Below, in pieces: positions 46,030-54,567 of a stretch of DNA of 64,000 bases (positions within the stretch are counted from its first letter, which is position 1; the number at the start of each line of letters is the position of its first letter). Below the pieces are notes generated by a model, which worked only from the letters and a program-made list of their open reading frames with translations, had not been told where the DNA came from and did not search any database. Origin of the DNA: Fictibacillus phosphorivorans (GTDB lineage: Bacteria > Bacillota > Bacilli > Bacillales > Fictibacillaceae); contig NZ_JAMBOR010000016.1 of the NCBI RefSeq assembly GCF_023715845.1, positions 23,772 to 87,771 on the forward strand, in the 5' to 3' direction. Made by a program: the position numbers and the translations under genes.

Positions 46030-46060
46030 TTGACCTTCACGCAACGTAAAGGTTTAAAGT
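46030..46060 (+). promoter_or_regulatory. MerR-type promoter with operator in a 19-bp spacer
   Basis: A -35 TTGACC (46030-46035) and a -10 TAAAGT (46055-46060) are 19 bp apart, the long spacer typical of MerR-activated promoters. The spacer region holds ACCTTCACG-CAA-CGTAAAGGT (46033-46053), a near-perfect inverted repeat with one mismatch. It is 29 bp before the MerR-type gene, implying autoregulation. Confidence 0.82.
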
Positions 46061-46088
46061 GGAACTGTCAGGAGGTGAGGTGAAACAC

Positions 46089-46853
46089 ATGGAATATACG
46101 ATACAAAAGCTAGCCATGCTAGCAGGAGTTAGCACCCGTACACTACGTTATTATGATCAGATTGAGATTCTTAAGCCGGCAAGAATCAATTCATCTGGAT
46201 ATCGTATATACGGTCAAAAAGAAGTCGATAAACTTCAGCAGATTCTTTTTTACAAGGAACTCGGGCTCCATCTGGACAAAATAAAAGAAATCGTAAACGC
46301 TCCTTCCTTTGATGCTGTAACAGCTCTCAATGATCACCGTAAACAGCTCCTAGACAAACGATCACAGTTAGATCGGCTAATCGAAAATGTAGAAAAAACG
46401 ATTGCTTCTAACGAAGGGAGAATGGTTATGAAAGATAAGGAAAAGTTCGAAGGCTTCAAACAAAAAATGGTTGAAGATAATGAAAATAAATACGGTAAAG
46501 AAATCCGTGAGAAGTATGGTGACGAAGCGGTTAACAAATCAAACCAGAAGATATTAAACATGACAGAAAGTGAGCATGAAGAAATTACTAAGCTTAGTGA
46601 AGAGCTGCACTCAACTTTAGCTGAAGCATTTAAGACGGGAGATCCTTCGAGTCAGCTGGCTCAAAAAGCCGCCGATCTACACAAGCAATGGTTAATGTTC
46701 TATTGGAACGAATATAGCAAAGAAGCACATGCAGGTCTTGCTCAAATGTATGTAGATGACGAAAGATTTACCGCTTATTATGATAAAGAACAGCCCGGGA
46801 CAGCAGAATTTTTACGAGATGCTATCTTAATCTATACAGGCATGCGACCTTGA
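46089..46853 (+). CDS. MerR-family regulator with TipAS-like effector domain (Mta/TipA-like)
   Basis: 254 residues. N-terminal MerR winged helix (MEYTIQKLAMLAGVSTRTLR, then GYRIYG), coiled-coil dimerisation helix (about 75-115), and a C-terminal TipAS-type domain with WLMFYWNEYSKEAHAGL and DERFTAYYDKEQPG. Same layout and size as B. subtilis Mta (257 aa), a global activator of multidrug transporters; the ligand is probably a drug or hydrophobic compound. The start is ATG at 46089 after AGGAGGTGAGGTG. The MerR-type operator directly upstream indicates self-activation. No transporter is adjacent. Confidence 0.88.
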   Translation: MEYTIQKLAMLAGVSTRTLRYYDQIEILKPARINSSGYRIYGQKEVDKLQQILFYKELGLHLDKIKEIVNAPSFDAVTALNDHRKQLLDKRSQLDRLIENVEKTIASNEGRMVMKDKEKFEGFKQKMVEDNENKYGKEIREKYGDEAVNKSNQKILNMTESEHEEITKLSEELHSTLAEAFKTGDPSSQLAQKAADLHKQWLMFYWNEYSKEAHAGLAQMYVDDERFTAYYDKEQPGTAEFLRDAILIYTGMRP

Positions 46854-46882
46854 TTCAGAACCTCTTAAAACTTTATATGTTT

Positions 46883-46923
46883 AGCAGCACAAATCACGGC
46901 CAAGATTTGTGCTGCTTTTTTTA
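46883..46923 (+). terminator. Terminator after MerR-family gene
   Basis: The perfect 13-bp stem AGCAGCACAAATC / GATTTGTGCTGCT has an 8-base loop and TTTTTTT. Confidence 0.93.
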
Positions 46924-46980
46924 TTTTCTATACAGTATCGTTTAAACTGATGAAAGAGACTAAGAAGGGAATGGCCATAC

Positions 46981-48159
46981 ATGACAAACAAATTATACTA
47001 CTCTTCACCTTATACAACAGAATGGGAAACTAGAATAAAGAAAGCATACACAAAAGAGAATCAGTGTTTTGTGGTTCTTGATGAGACGGCTTTCTATCCG
47101 ACAGGTGGTGGACAGCCTCATGATACCGGCACGATCAACGGTATTGAGGTCGTAGATGTATTCATCGATGAAGATGGTGAAGTTGTCCATCGGTTAAAGA
47201 AACTGCCAGATACAACAAATGCTACTTGTTCATTGAACTGGGAAAGAAGGTTCGAACACATGCAGCACCACAGTGGACAACATTTATTGTCAGCAGTTTG
47301 TTATACACTCTATAACGCAAAGACTATCAGTTTTCACCTTGGTGAAGAACATGTAACGATTGATCTCGCAACCTCTGAACTTAACGAGGAACAATTGGAG
47401 AAAATCGAACTAGCCGCTAATGAAGAGATTTATCGTAATAGACCGATACATACTTATTTTGTGACAAGCGAAGAATTAGCAAAACTCCCTCTGCTTAAAA
47501 TGCCAAAAGTAACTGAGAATATTCGAATCGTAGAGATCGAGGACATCGAGTACAATGCCTGTGGAGGAACTCACGTTTTAAGAACCGGCGAAATCGGAAT
47601 GATAAAACTGATGAAAACTGAAAAACAAAGGGGGGACATAAGGCTCTTTTTTAAATGTGGTTTACGTGCTCTTCAAGACATTAATGAAAGTCAGAACATT
47701 CTCCATAAGCTAGCAGGGAAGTTTAATACCGGACGGAATGAACTCCTAACCCGTATTGAAAAGTGGGAGAAAGATAAGCAGATGATGGAAACAAAACTTG
47801 CAAAAGTAAAGGATGAAAATCATGCTTACGTTGCAAAAGAACTGCTCGGTAAGAAAGAAGGAGATCTTCTTCATCATGTTTTTGAAGATAAACCTTTTGA
47901 CGAAGTGAAACAGATTGCCACCATGATTGCGAATGAACACAATGTATTATGTCTGTTTGCTTCTGCATCAGAAAATAAGGCCATTATCATTCATGACGGG
48001 ACTAAACGTATTCCATGCAGAAAATTTCTAAAAGAACATATAGTACCTTTTAATGGAAAAGGTGGCGGGAACGAAAAATCTGCACAAGCTGGTTTCCCCG
48101 CGATTGAAGATACTTTGAATTTTATGGAGACAAGCTATAAAAAATTATTAAAAAGATAA
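46981..48159 (+). CDS. Alanyl-tRNA editing protein AlaX (long form, with DHHA1)
   Basis: 392 residues. Free-standing trans-editing factor that hydrolyses mischarged Ser- or Gly-tRNA(Ala). The N-terminal AlaX domain contains FYPTGGGQPHD, and zinc ligands in HHSGQH (His97, His101) and CGGTH (Cys194, His198). The C-terminal part (about 235-392) is coiled coil plus a DHHA1 domain ending GKGGGNEKSAQAG, the RNA-binding domain of AlaRS. This long AlaX form is found in many Firmicutes. Monocistronic with its own terminator. Confidence 0.9.
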   Translation: MTNKLYYSSPYTTEWETRIKKAYTKENQCFVVLDETAFYPTGGGQPHDTGTINGIEVVDVFIDEDGEVVHRLKKLPDTTNATCSLNWERRFEHMQHHSGQHLLSAVCYTLYNAKTISFHLGEEHVTIDLATSELNEEQLEKIELAANEEIYRNRPIHTYFVTSEELAKLPLLKMPKVTENIRIVEIEDIEYNACGGTHVLRTGEIGMIKLMKTEKQRGDIRLFFKCGLRALQDINESQNILHKLAGKFNTGRNELLTRIEKWEKDKQMMETKLAKVKDENHAYVAKELLGKKEGDLLHHVFEDKPFDEVKQIATMIANEHNVLCLFASASENKAIIIHDGTKRIPCRKFLKEHIVPFNGKGGGNEKSAQAGFPAIEDTLNFMETSYKKLLKR

Positions 48160-48184
48160 AGAAATAACGTCCAGTCACAAAATG

Positions 48185-48216
48185 AACTGCACCTAACAGG
48201 AAGGTGCAGTTTTTTC
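48185..48216 (+). terminator. Terminator after alaX
   Basis: The perfect 10-bp stem AACTGCACCT / AGGTGCAGTT has a 7-base loop and a T-run. It is close to the convergent permease gene end and may serve both. Confidence 0.9.
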
Positions 48217-48230
48217 GTACACAATATTCG

Positions 48231-49634
48231 TTATATTAAAAAGATCGCTACGATGGTTGTAACCGCTAAACCGATGGTAACAGGTTTCAAGTTTCTTCGA
48301 GCCAGTTCAAATGGATCTACTCCGCAAATGGCAGCGGCTGGTATCAATGCCCATGGCACCAACGTTCCTCCACCTACCCATATTGCTGCAATCTGGCCTA
48401 AAGCCGTTAAGGTAGCTGCACCAGCTCCGATTGCTGTGCCAAAGATATTCGCTACTGAACCGGCTAAAGAGATGCCTGAAAAACCTGATCCATCCAGTCC
48501 GGTGATCGCACCGACCGCTGTTAACGTTACTGCTCCAATCTCTCTACTTAATGGAACAACTGAAGCTAACGCTAAGCCGAGATCGTTAACGATCCCTTGT
48601 GAGGTTTTCGGTAAAAATTCACCAATAATTTTTATGAATCCGGAGTCTCCTAAATAAAAGAAGGCAGCGATCGGTATGACAGGACCGAATACTTTGAAAC
48701 CAAATTGAAAACCGTCAATCATGTATGATGTCGTTTTCTCAAGTCCTTTATTTTTGTGACTTATCATTGTGATCAGTAAAAGAATGAAGACAGAAGTTCC
48801 ACCTACTAACGCAGTCGCATCCCCGCCTTGAAGTTTAAGGATGGACATGGCTGCAACATCAAGTGCAAACATAACTGGAATAAATAGAGCAAAGAACTTT
48901 TTCTGACCTATCGATAAAAGCTCCATTTTTTGTTCCGAAGAAAGTTCCTTAACCGATTCATCGGTAACTCCCGTTTTCATTGTAAGTTTCCCAGTTTTCA
49001 TATCCTTTCTTAAAAAATAGAAGGCTGCTATTGTTGTAACGAGACCCATTACAAATACGAGCGGGATGCTGGCACTAATTACTTCGCTAACAGGTAAACC
49101 TGCTGCATCTGCTGTTAATTTGGGAGCTGCTTGAATAATAAAGTCCCCCGATAAAGCGATACCATGACCAAATAGGTTCATAGCCATTGCTACTCCTAGT
49201 GCAGGCAAACCTACCCGAATGGCTACCGGAAGCAGAACAGCACCCATGAGAGCTACTGCAGGCGATGGCCAGAAAAACCACGAGATCACCATCATCAAGA
49301 TTCCTATCGTCCAATAAGCAAGCGCAGGTGTGCGAATCAGTTTAGAAAATGGCGAGATCATCACATCGTTGATACCTGTCGTCGTTAAGGTTCTGCTCAT
49401 GGCAACAATAATGGAGATAACCAGTATGGTCGGCAGAAGCTCGGTGATCGCATAGATGAAACTATTAAATATACTGCTGATCGAACCGCTTAATGAACCT
49501 GTTGCAGCTATAGCAATCAAGAAGATACCTACGATACAAATGAGGGTTGTATCACGTTTTTTAACCATAAAACCGATGATTAGGCCTATAAAAACAACAT
49601 AGATCCAATGCAGCGCTGTTAATTCAACGCCCAT
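48231..49634 (-). CDS. Polytopic permease of an ion-transporter-like family
   Basis: 467 residues with about 12 helices. Glycine-rich re-entrant-like segments occur in both halves (LFGHGIALSGDFIIQAAPK near residue 150 and GAITGLDGSGFSGISLAGS near residue 380). This is the layout of inverted-repeat transporters of the IT superfamily such as NhaC, DcuC or GntP relatives. I cannot name the substrate; an organic acid or cation antiporter are both possible. ATG follows GGGGAGG by eight bases. Monocistronic. Confidence 0.65.
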   Translation of the reverse strand: MGVELTALHWIYVVFIGLIIGFMVKKRDTTLICIVGIFLIAIAATGSLSGSISSIFNSFIYAITELLPTILVISIIVAMSRTLTTTGINDVMISPFSKLIRTPALAYWTIGILMMVISWFFWPSPAVALMGAVLLPVAIRVGLPALGVAMAMNLFGHGIALSGDFIIQAAPKLTADAAGLPVSEVISASIPLVFVMGLVTTIAAFYFLRKDMKTGKLTMKTGVTDESVKELSSEQKMELLSIGQKKFFALFIPVMFALDVAAMSILKLQGGDATALVGGTSVFILLLITMISHKNKGLEKTTSYMIDGFQFGFKVFGPVIPIAAFFYLGDSGFIKIIGEFLPKTSQGIVNDLGLALASVVPLSREIGAVTLTAVGAITGLDGSGFSGISLAGSVANIFGTAIGAGAATLTALGQIAAIWVGGGTLVPWALIPAAAICGVDPFELARRNLKPVTIGLAVTTIVAIFLI

Positions 49635-49740
49635 TTAAATAACCTCCCCTTTGAAAGGTCATTAGCCCTTTCGTCATGTAATACAGAATATGTCGGGAAG
49701 GGGAAGTGGTGAGAGTGTTTAATGAATGCTTATGGTTTGT

Positions 49741-50763
49741 TTAATCTTTCATTTCCTTTTTTACGATTTGCAGCGATTGGTAGGTGTAATACGAAAGAAT
49801 AAAAATAAGAATGGTATAGAAAATGTTCCAAAATAAATTTTCAGACAGCATCTGTTTAATATCTAAGTATTTTAATAGGTTGTTAATAAGGTCTAAGAAA
49901 AACACATGGATAATATAGATACCAAGCGCATTTCCACCCACTTTTGTAATCCATATTCCTTTACCGATCTTTTTGTGATTCAGTGCAAAATAGAAAAGAA
50001 AAGCTGTAACCAGAATAGTGGAAAAGTAGTATTCTCCATGACTGCCATCTAACACTTTATCTAATAAGTACCCTTCCATGACTTGAATCACAATATAGAT
50101 CAAGGCGAGAAAAAGATAGGTGAAACCGCTTATCTTCCTTATTTTTTTTAAATGAACATTAAAAGCGAAAATCGCTCCTAATGTGGTATAAAACAAACCA
50201 AAGAATAATGCATCACGCGTGTTGCTGAATGGGAATTCAAAAAAGTTTATATAAGCTTGCCCGAACACACCCAATACGTTAAAGAGAAGGCTTAAGATAA
50301 ATAAAAGGGTTACTCTGTTATATCGAATGAATATGTACAAAATAATCGTGCACCAAATCAAAGCGGTAAGGAACCAAAGCTGATATCCGCTGGTTCCTTT
50401 TCCATAATAAAGAACATTGGCAAACGTAAATTCATCAAAGTATTTAATAAGATTTCTTTGTATATGGTTGCCCTTAAGAAGAATAATCAGAACATCATAG
50501 ATGGCATAGAAGATCAACCAGACAATATAGATCTTCATTAGTTTGATAACATAGGTTTTCAAATAGAGGAAGGCTGCATCCTTTTGAATCATCTTTTGTG
50601 CAAAGAAATAACCCGAAGCAGCAAAGAAAAAGGGCACAGCGAATCGGGCTATGTTATCGATGATAAAATAGCCGGTGAACCCATCTAGCGGAAAAATATG
50701 AATAATGACCACGGCAGTAATGGCAAAAAATTTTATAAAATCTATAGAGTAAATTCGTTCCAT
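49741..50763 (-). CDS. Membrane acyltransferase, acyltransferase-3 family
   Basis: 340 residues with about ten helices. The N-terminus (SIDFIKFFAITAVVIIHIFP) contains the catalytic-type His of acyltransferase-3 proteins, followed by RFAVPFFFAASGYF, the second family signature. Such enzymes O-acetylate or succinylate cell-surface polysaccharides, wall polymers or exported molecules. No glycan locus is adjacent, so the acceptor is unknown. ATG follows GGAGGAATCAACGGG. Confidence 0.82.
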   Translation of the reverse strand: MERIYSIDFIKFFAITAVVIIHIFPLDGFTGYFIIDNIARFAVPFFFAASGYFFAQKMIQKDAAFLYLKTYVIKLMKIYIVWLIFYAIYDVLIILLKGNHIQRNLIKYFDEFTFANVLYYGKGTSGYQLWFLTALIWCTIILYIFIRYNRVTLLFILSLLFNVLGVFGQAYINFFEFPFSNTRDALFFGLFYTTLGAIFAFNVHLKKIRKISGFTYLFLALIYIVIQVMEGYLLDKVLDGSHGEYYFSTILVTAFLFYFALNHKKIGKGIWITKVGGNALGIYIIHVFFLDLINNLLKYLDIKQMLSENLFWNIFYTILIFILSYYTYQSLQIVKKEMKD

Positions 50764-50939
50764 CCCGTTGATTCCTCCTACTGCTTACGCTGAACCTTAT
50801 CATTATTAACCAAAACACGTTGATTCAAATATCCTTACAGTTAATAAATGAGTGAACGTTGGCATAGGGCTGGTAACTACTGTAAAATAACCACTAACTA
50901 AATAATCAAATTTTTTTATAAAGGGATATTCTTTTATGT

Positions 50940-51779
50940 GTGGGATTTGGCGATAAATTTGTTAATAGAGACCTAAAGCTTCCATCTGTTTTAGAAAAGT
51001 TGGATCAAGCGATTACAAAAGACCTAACAAAAGACCCGAATGTATTAGCGTTCTTTTATGGAGGATCTATTGCAAAAGGGGATACTGACCTATATTCAGA
51101 TATAGACTTACGTATTGTTGTGAAAGATGAACGCTTTGAAGCGTTTCGACAGAATAAAAAAGAAAGAGCAAAAAGGTGGGGGGAGGTTTTATTTTTTGAA
51201 GATTTCCCTTGGGCTTCCCATACGGTTACTCATTACTCGGATTTTGTGAAGGTAGATTCCTTTTATTATAAAGAAGCGGATTTAAAACCTTCTCTGTACT
51301 TAAAAAAAGAGGAAACTAAAATTATGTATGATCCTTATAAAATGGTTGAAAGAATCGTAAAGGTTTCTCAGTCTTTGTCTTATCAGTTAACGGAAGAGGA
51401 TTTTGAAATCTGGCGCGGCAAATTTTTCGCTTACATGCATGAAGTCTATAGAGGGGTTAAGAGACAAGAGTTCTATTACGCATTGCGCTCTCTTGATATG
51501 TTGCGATGGTCGATTGCTGCTGGATGGGATATGGAAGCAGACAGAAACCCTAATTCAATGGGGGTGTGGTCAAAATATGAAGGGAAAAGAAGCGTGTTTG
51601 ACCGTACACAACTATCCCTTTTAGAAAGCTGGCATAGTGACCTGAGTCCTGTAAGGATCATGAAGGTAGTGGAATCATTCACTCCAGAATTTAAGAGATT
51701 GCACTCATGTCTATGTAACAAATTATCAATAAAAGAAGATACTGAATGGATTAATGAAATGATTAAAAAGATCATCTGA
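50940..51779 (+). CDS. Nucleotidyltransferase of the pol-beta superfamily (AadK/Lnu-like)
   Basis: 279 residues. N-terminal motif GGSIAKGDTDLYSDIDLRIV (about residues 41-60) is the GS-x-DxD active site of antibiotic-type nucleotidyltransferases; the remaining 200 residues are helical. Size is near AadK-type aminoglycoside 6-adenylyltransferase (about 284 aa) and lincosamide nucleotidyltransferases. Whether an antibiotic is the substrate is unknown. The start is GTG at 50940; AAGGGA is 13 bases upstream, which is long, so the start is uncertain. Monocistronic with a terminator. Confidence 0.68.
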   Translation: MGFGDKFVNRDLKLPSVLEKLDQAITKDLTKDPNVLAFFYGGSIAKGDTDLYSDIDLRIVVKDERFEAFRQNKKERAKRWGEVLFFEDFPWASHTVTHYSDFVKVDSFYYKEADLKPSLYLKKEETKIMYDPYKMVERIVKVSQSLSYQLTEEDFEIWRGKFFAYMHEVYRGVKRQEFYYALRSLDMLRWSIAAGWDMEADRNPNSMGVWSKYEGKRSVFDRTQLSLLESWHSDLSPVRIMKVVESFTPEFKRLHSCLCNKLSIKEDTEWINEMIKKII

Positions 51780-51789
51780 CATTTGTATA

Positions 51790-51824
51790 AAAAGGGATAA
51801 CGAACAGCGTTATTCTTTTTTTCG
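51790..51824 (+). terminator. Terminator after nucleotidyltransferase gene
   Basis: The 11-bp stem AAGGGATAACG / CGTTATTCTTT (with G-U pairs) has loop AACAG and a T-run. Confidence 0.82.
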
Positions 51825-51953
51825 TTTTTTTCTGGCAAGGCGATGTCCATGTTTATCAAGAGTCTGATCACCGTCCGTTTTTCAAGTAAGGGTTATGGGT
51901 ATTATAAAAATATTTACTACTTAAATTCTTATTACATAAGGGGAATCGTTCAA

Positions 51954-52763
51954 ATGACAAATTTTCCAGACCACCGTATCACACTACATGGATTCAATAA
52001 CCTGACAAAGTCATTAAGCTTCAATATGTACGATGTTTGTTATACAAAAACACGGGAAGAGCGGGAAGCGTACATTGAATATATTGATGAACAATATAAT
52101 GCCGAAAGATTAACAAATATTCTTCAGACTGTCTCTGACACGATAGGAGCTCACGTACTGAACGTAGCCAAACAAGATTATGTTCCACAAGGTGCTAGTG
52201 TGACACTCCTAGTATCAGAAGGCCCAGTCGTTGAGGTTCCTACCGATTCATTTGATGATTCTGCAACAGCTATGCCCGAGTCAGTCGTCATGCAACTGGA
52301 CAAAAGTCACCTAACCGTCCATACGTATCCGGAATTTCATCCAGAGGAAGGAATCAGTACGTTCCGGGCTGACATTGATGTATCTACTTGTGGAGAAATC
52401 TCACCTTTAAAAGCCTTAAACCATCTTATCAATTCTTTTGATACCGATATTGTTACAATGGATTATCGAGTACGAGGATTTACAAGGGACATCAAAGGAC
52501 ACAAATTATTTATTGATCATGACATTAACTCTATACAAAATTATCTATCTGAAGACATTAAGAATCAGTATGACATGATCGATACGAATATTTATCAAGA
52601 AAACATCTTTCATACAAAATGCCGTTTAAAAGAATTTGATCTAAATAATTATCTATTTGGTTACACGAAAGATTCATTAGATTCAAAAAGTATCGACGAA
52701 ATATCAGATCGCATCAAATCTGAAATAGATGAGATTTTTTATGGGAGAAATATAAAAAAATAG
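51954..52763 (+). CDS. speD: S-adenosylmethionine decarboxylase proenzyme, E. coli SpeD type
   Basis: 269 residues (E. coli SpeD is 264). Decarboxylates SAM for spermidine synthesis using a pyruvoyl group made by self-cleavage. The predicted cleavage site is Lys117-Ser118 in [23 protein letters not shown] (Cys146) and the [16 protein letters not shown] segments are characteristic of the large, single-chain-precursor bacterial class. B. subtilis uses the small SpeH (126 aa) instead, so this is a different class. The start is ATG at 51954, nine bases after AAGGGGA. Monocistronic; no speE nearby. Confidence 0.92.
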   Translation: MTNFPDHRITLHGFNNLTKSLSFNMYDVCYTKTREEREAYIEYIDEQYNAERLTNILQTVSDTIGAHVLNVAKQDYVPQGASVTLLVSEGPVVEVPTDSFDDSATAMPESVVMQLDKSHLTVHTYPEFHPEEGISTFRADIDVSTCGEISPLKALNHLINSFDTDIVTMDYRVRGFTRDIKGHKLFIDHDINSIQNYLSEDIKNQYDMIDTNIYQENIFHTKCRLKEFDLNNYLFGYTKDSLDSKSIDEISDRIKSEIDEIFYGRNIKK

Positions 52764-52778
52764 ATGACACTATTGAGG

Positions 52779-52809
52779 AACTCCTGATTTTTTTCAGGAG
52801 TTTTTTTGT
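52779..52809 (+). terminator. Terminator after speD
   Basis: The 9-bp stem AACTCCTGA / TCAGGAGTT with a T-rich loop is followed by a T-run. Confidence 0.9.
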
Positions 52810-52828
52810 TTATTTTTCAAGGTACAAA

Positions 52829-52880
52829 GGGGCAGTAGGCTCACCGGACGCCCTTAGAAAACCTGGGGCGGAAATCAACA
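52829..52880. repeat. GC-richer intergenic segment, possible dispersed repeat fragment
   Basis: Contrasts with AT-rich flanks and contains GGCTCACCGGACGCCC and GGGGCGGAAATCAAC. From memory these ends resemble a dispersed intergenic repeat of Bacillaceae that begins with GGCTCACC and ends GCGGAAATCAAC. CGCCC/GGGCG can pair. Only one copy is in this window, so the call is tentative. Confidence 0.3.
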
Positions 52881-52982
52881 ACGTTATTAAGCTTTTACTC
52901 ATGAACTTTATGAACAAAACGCTCTTTATAGTGTTAAACTTCAATTTCAAATTAAAAGTGTTAAGATAAGAAAAAGATTTAT

Positions 52983-52996
52983 TGAAAGCGCTATCA
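52983..52996 (+). promoter_or_regulatory. CcpA cre site before tctC
   Basis: TGAAAGCGCTATCA matches the Bacillus cre consensus TGWAANCGNTNWCA at every defined position. It ends directly before the tctC Shine-Dalgarno sequence, downstream of any promoter, so CcpA would block elongation or initiation when glucose is present. Confidence 0.85.
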
Positions 52997-53010
52997 AAAG
53001 GAGGATACAT

Positions 53011-54030
53011 ATGAAAAAAGCAAAATGGAAAAATTGGCTGTTAGCAGGACTTCTCGTCCCTTCCCTAACAGCATGTAGTACTTCTGGATCCGGAAGCAGT
53101 ACCGCAGGAGATCCAGAATATCCGAAAAAAGCAATTACCGTTGTAGCTCCATCTGGTGCTGGGGGCGGCTGGGATTTGACTGCACGTTCTCTTACTAAGG
53201 TATTAGGGGAAACGAAATTAGTCGATCAGACGATGACCGTTGAGAACAAGCCAGGCGGAGGCGGTGCGGTTTACTTAGCAGAATACGCGACACAACATAA
53301 AAAAGATGATTATAAACTTTACGTTAACTCACCTCCTATCTTGATAAATAACCTTAAGAAGGAAGGAAACAGTCCTTATGGTTATAAAGATACAACTCCA
53401 CTCGCTCAACTAACAAAAGACTTTGGAGCCATTGTTGTAAAAGACGACTCAAAATATAACAGTTTGAAAGAACTAATGGACGCAGTAAAAAAAGATCCAA
53501 AATCCGTTACGGCAGCAGGCGGGTCTGCACCTGGATCCATGGATCACTTAGTAGCTGTGCTCCCAGCATATAAGTCTGACATCGATCCGAAATCAGTAAA
53601 GTACGTTTCCTATGATGGGGGCGGAGAAGCTATTGCAGCTTTATTAGGAGGAAATGCAGACTACATTGCTACGGATGCTTCAGCAGTAGGTGAGTATTTA
53701 AAAGCAGGAAAAGTAAAAGTTCTTGGTATTTCTTCTACTGAGCGATTAAAAGGAGATTTAGCAGATGTTCCAACCTTTAAAGAAGAAGGTATAGACGCTG
53801 ATTTTACGATATGGAGAGGAGTCTTTGGACCAAAAGAAATGTCTGAGAGTGCAAAAGAATATTGGGGTAAAAAGCTAAAAGATTTAAACGACAGCAAAGA
53901 GTGGCAGGCTGAACTAGAACGAAATGGATGGGAAGCAGAATTTAAAGACGCAGAAGAGTTTAAATCCTTTCTTGAAGATCAAGAAAAACAAGTTGAAGAC
54001 TTGTTAAAATCCCTAGGGATGAATAAATAG
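53011..54030 (+). CDS. tctC: Tripartite tricarboxylate transporter, substrate-binding lipoprotein
   Basis: 339 residues. Signal peptide with lipobox L-T-A-C (Cys22), so membrane-anchored outside the cell. The TctC-type periplasmic-binding fold begins PEYPKKAITVVAPSGAGGGWD and includes ENKPGGGGAVY and SAPGSMDH. It captures citrate or another carboxylate for the TctAB permease. ATG follows AAAGGAGG. A perfect cre site precedes it. First gene of tctCBA, with the CitST-like sensor pair following: the arrangement predicts induction by the substrate and repression by CcpA. Confidence 0.93.
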   Translation: MKKAKWKNWLLAGLLVPSLTACSTSGSGSSTAGDPEYPKKAITVVAPSGAGGGWDLTARSLTKVLGETKLVDQTMTVENKPGGGGAVYLAEYATQHKKDDYKLYVNSPPILINNLKKEGNSPYGYKDTTPLAQLTKDFGAIVVKDDSKYNSLKELMDAVKKDPKSVTAAGGSAPGSMDHLVAVLPAYKSDIDPKSVKYVSYDGGGEAIAALLGGNADYIATDASAVGEYLKAGKVKVLGISSTERLKGDLADVPTFKEEGIDADFTIWRGVFGPKEMSESAKEYWGKKLKDLNDSKEWQAELERNGWEAEFKDAEEFKSFLEDQEKQVEDLLKSLGMNK

Positions 54031-54094
54031 ACAGAAACCGGAGGAGTACTTTACTTCTCCCTTTTTATTCATAAAAGTGAAAGGAGCTTTATCC

Positions 54095-54556
54095 ATGAAT
54101 ATAGGAAGTTTCGACCGATATGCGAGTGTAATTTTTGCTATAATCGGTGCTGCTTTTCTATTAGAAAGCAGACATATAGCAACGAGTGCATATGGAAGTG
54201 AAGTTGGCCCTAACGTTTTTCCATTTTTACTCGGACTCATCCTTATATTATTAAGTGTAAAACTTTTCTTGGAGTCATTTAAATCCATCACTACTAAAAA
54301 TAAAAACAAAGAAAAATTAATGTTTAAAAGGTTTTTAATCATACTGACAGCAAGCATCCTATATGCTGCGGTACTTGAAATCATTGGTTATCTGATTAGT
54401 ACATTCTTATTTCTATTTATATCTTTTCAGACGATGGAAAAGAGCGGTTGGATTAAGAATTTATGCATTGCAGCTGCTTTCTCATTTTGTGTTTATTACT
54501 TATTCGTTGTAGTTCTAAAAGGTTCTTTGCCTGGACTGCCGATCTGGTTTAGTTAG
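54095..54556 (+). CDS. tctB: Tripartite tricarboxylate transporter, small membrane subunit
   Basis: 153 residues with four membrane helices; YGSEVGPNVFPFLLGL near residue 30 is a TctB signature. Works with TctA as the permease. The start is ATG at 54095, eight bases after AAAGGAG; an ATG six codons upstream lies before this SD. It is 64 bases after tctC and 11 before tctA. Confidence 0.9.
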   Translation: MNIGSFDRYASVIFAIIGAAFLLESRHIATSAYGSEVGPNVFPFLLGLILILLSVKLFLESFKSITTKNKNKEKLMFKRFLIILTASILYAAVLEIIGYLISTFLFLFISFQTMEKSGWIKNLCIAAAFSFCVYYLFVVVLKGSLPGLPIWFS

Positions 54557-54567
54557 GAGGAAAAAAG

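Noticed and set aside
48253..48657. 134-codon + strand frame antisense to the permease gene
   Set aside because: Proline/alanine-rich mirror of glycine-rich membrane codons with no start signal.
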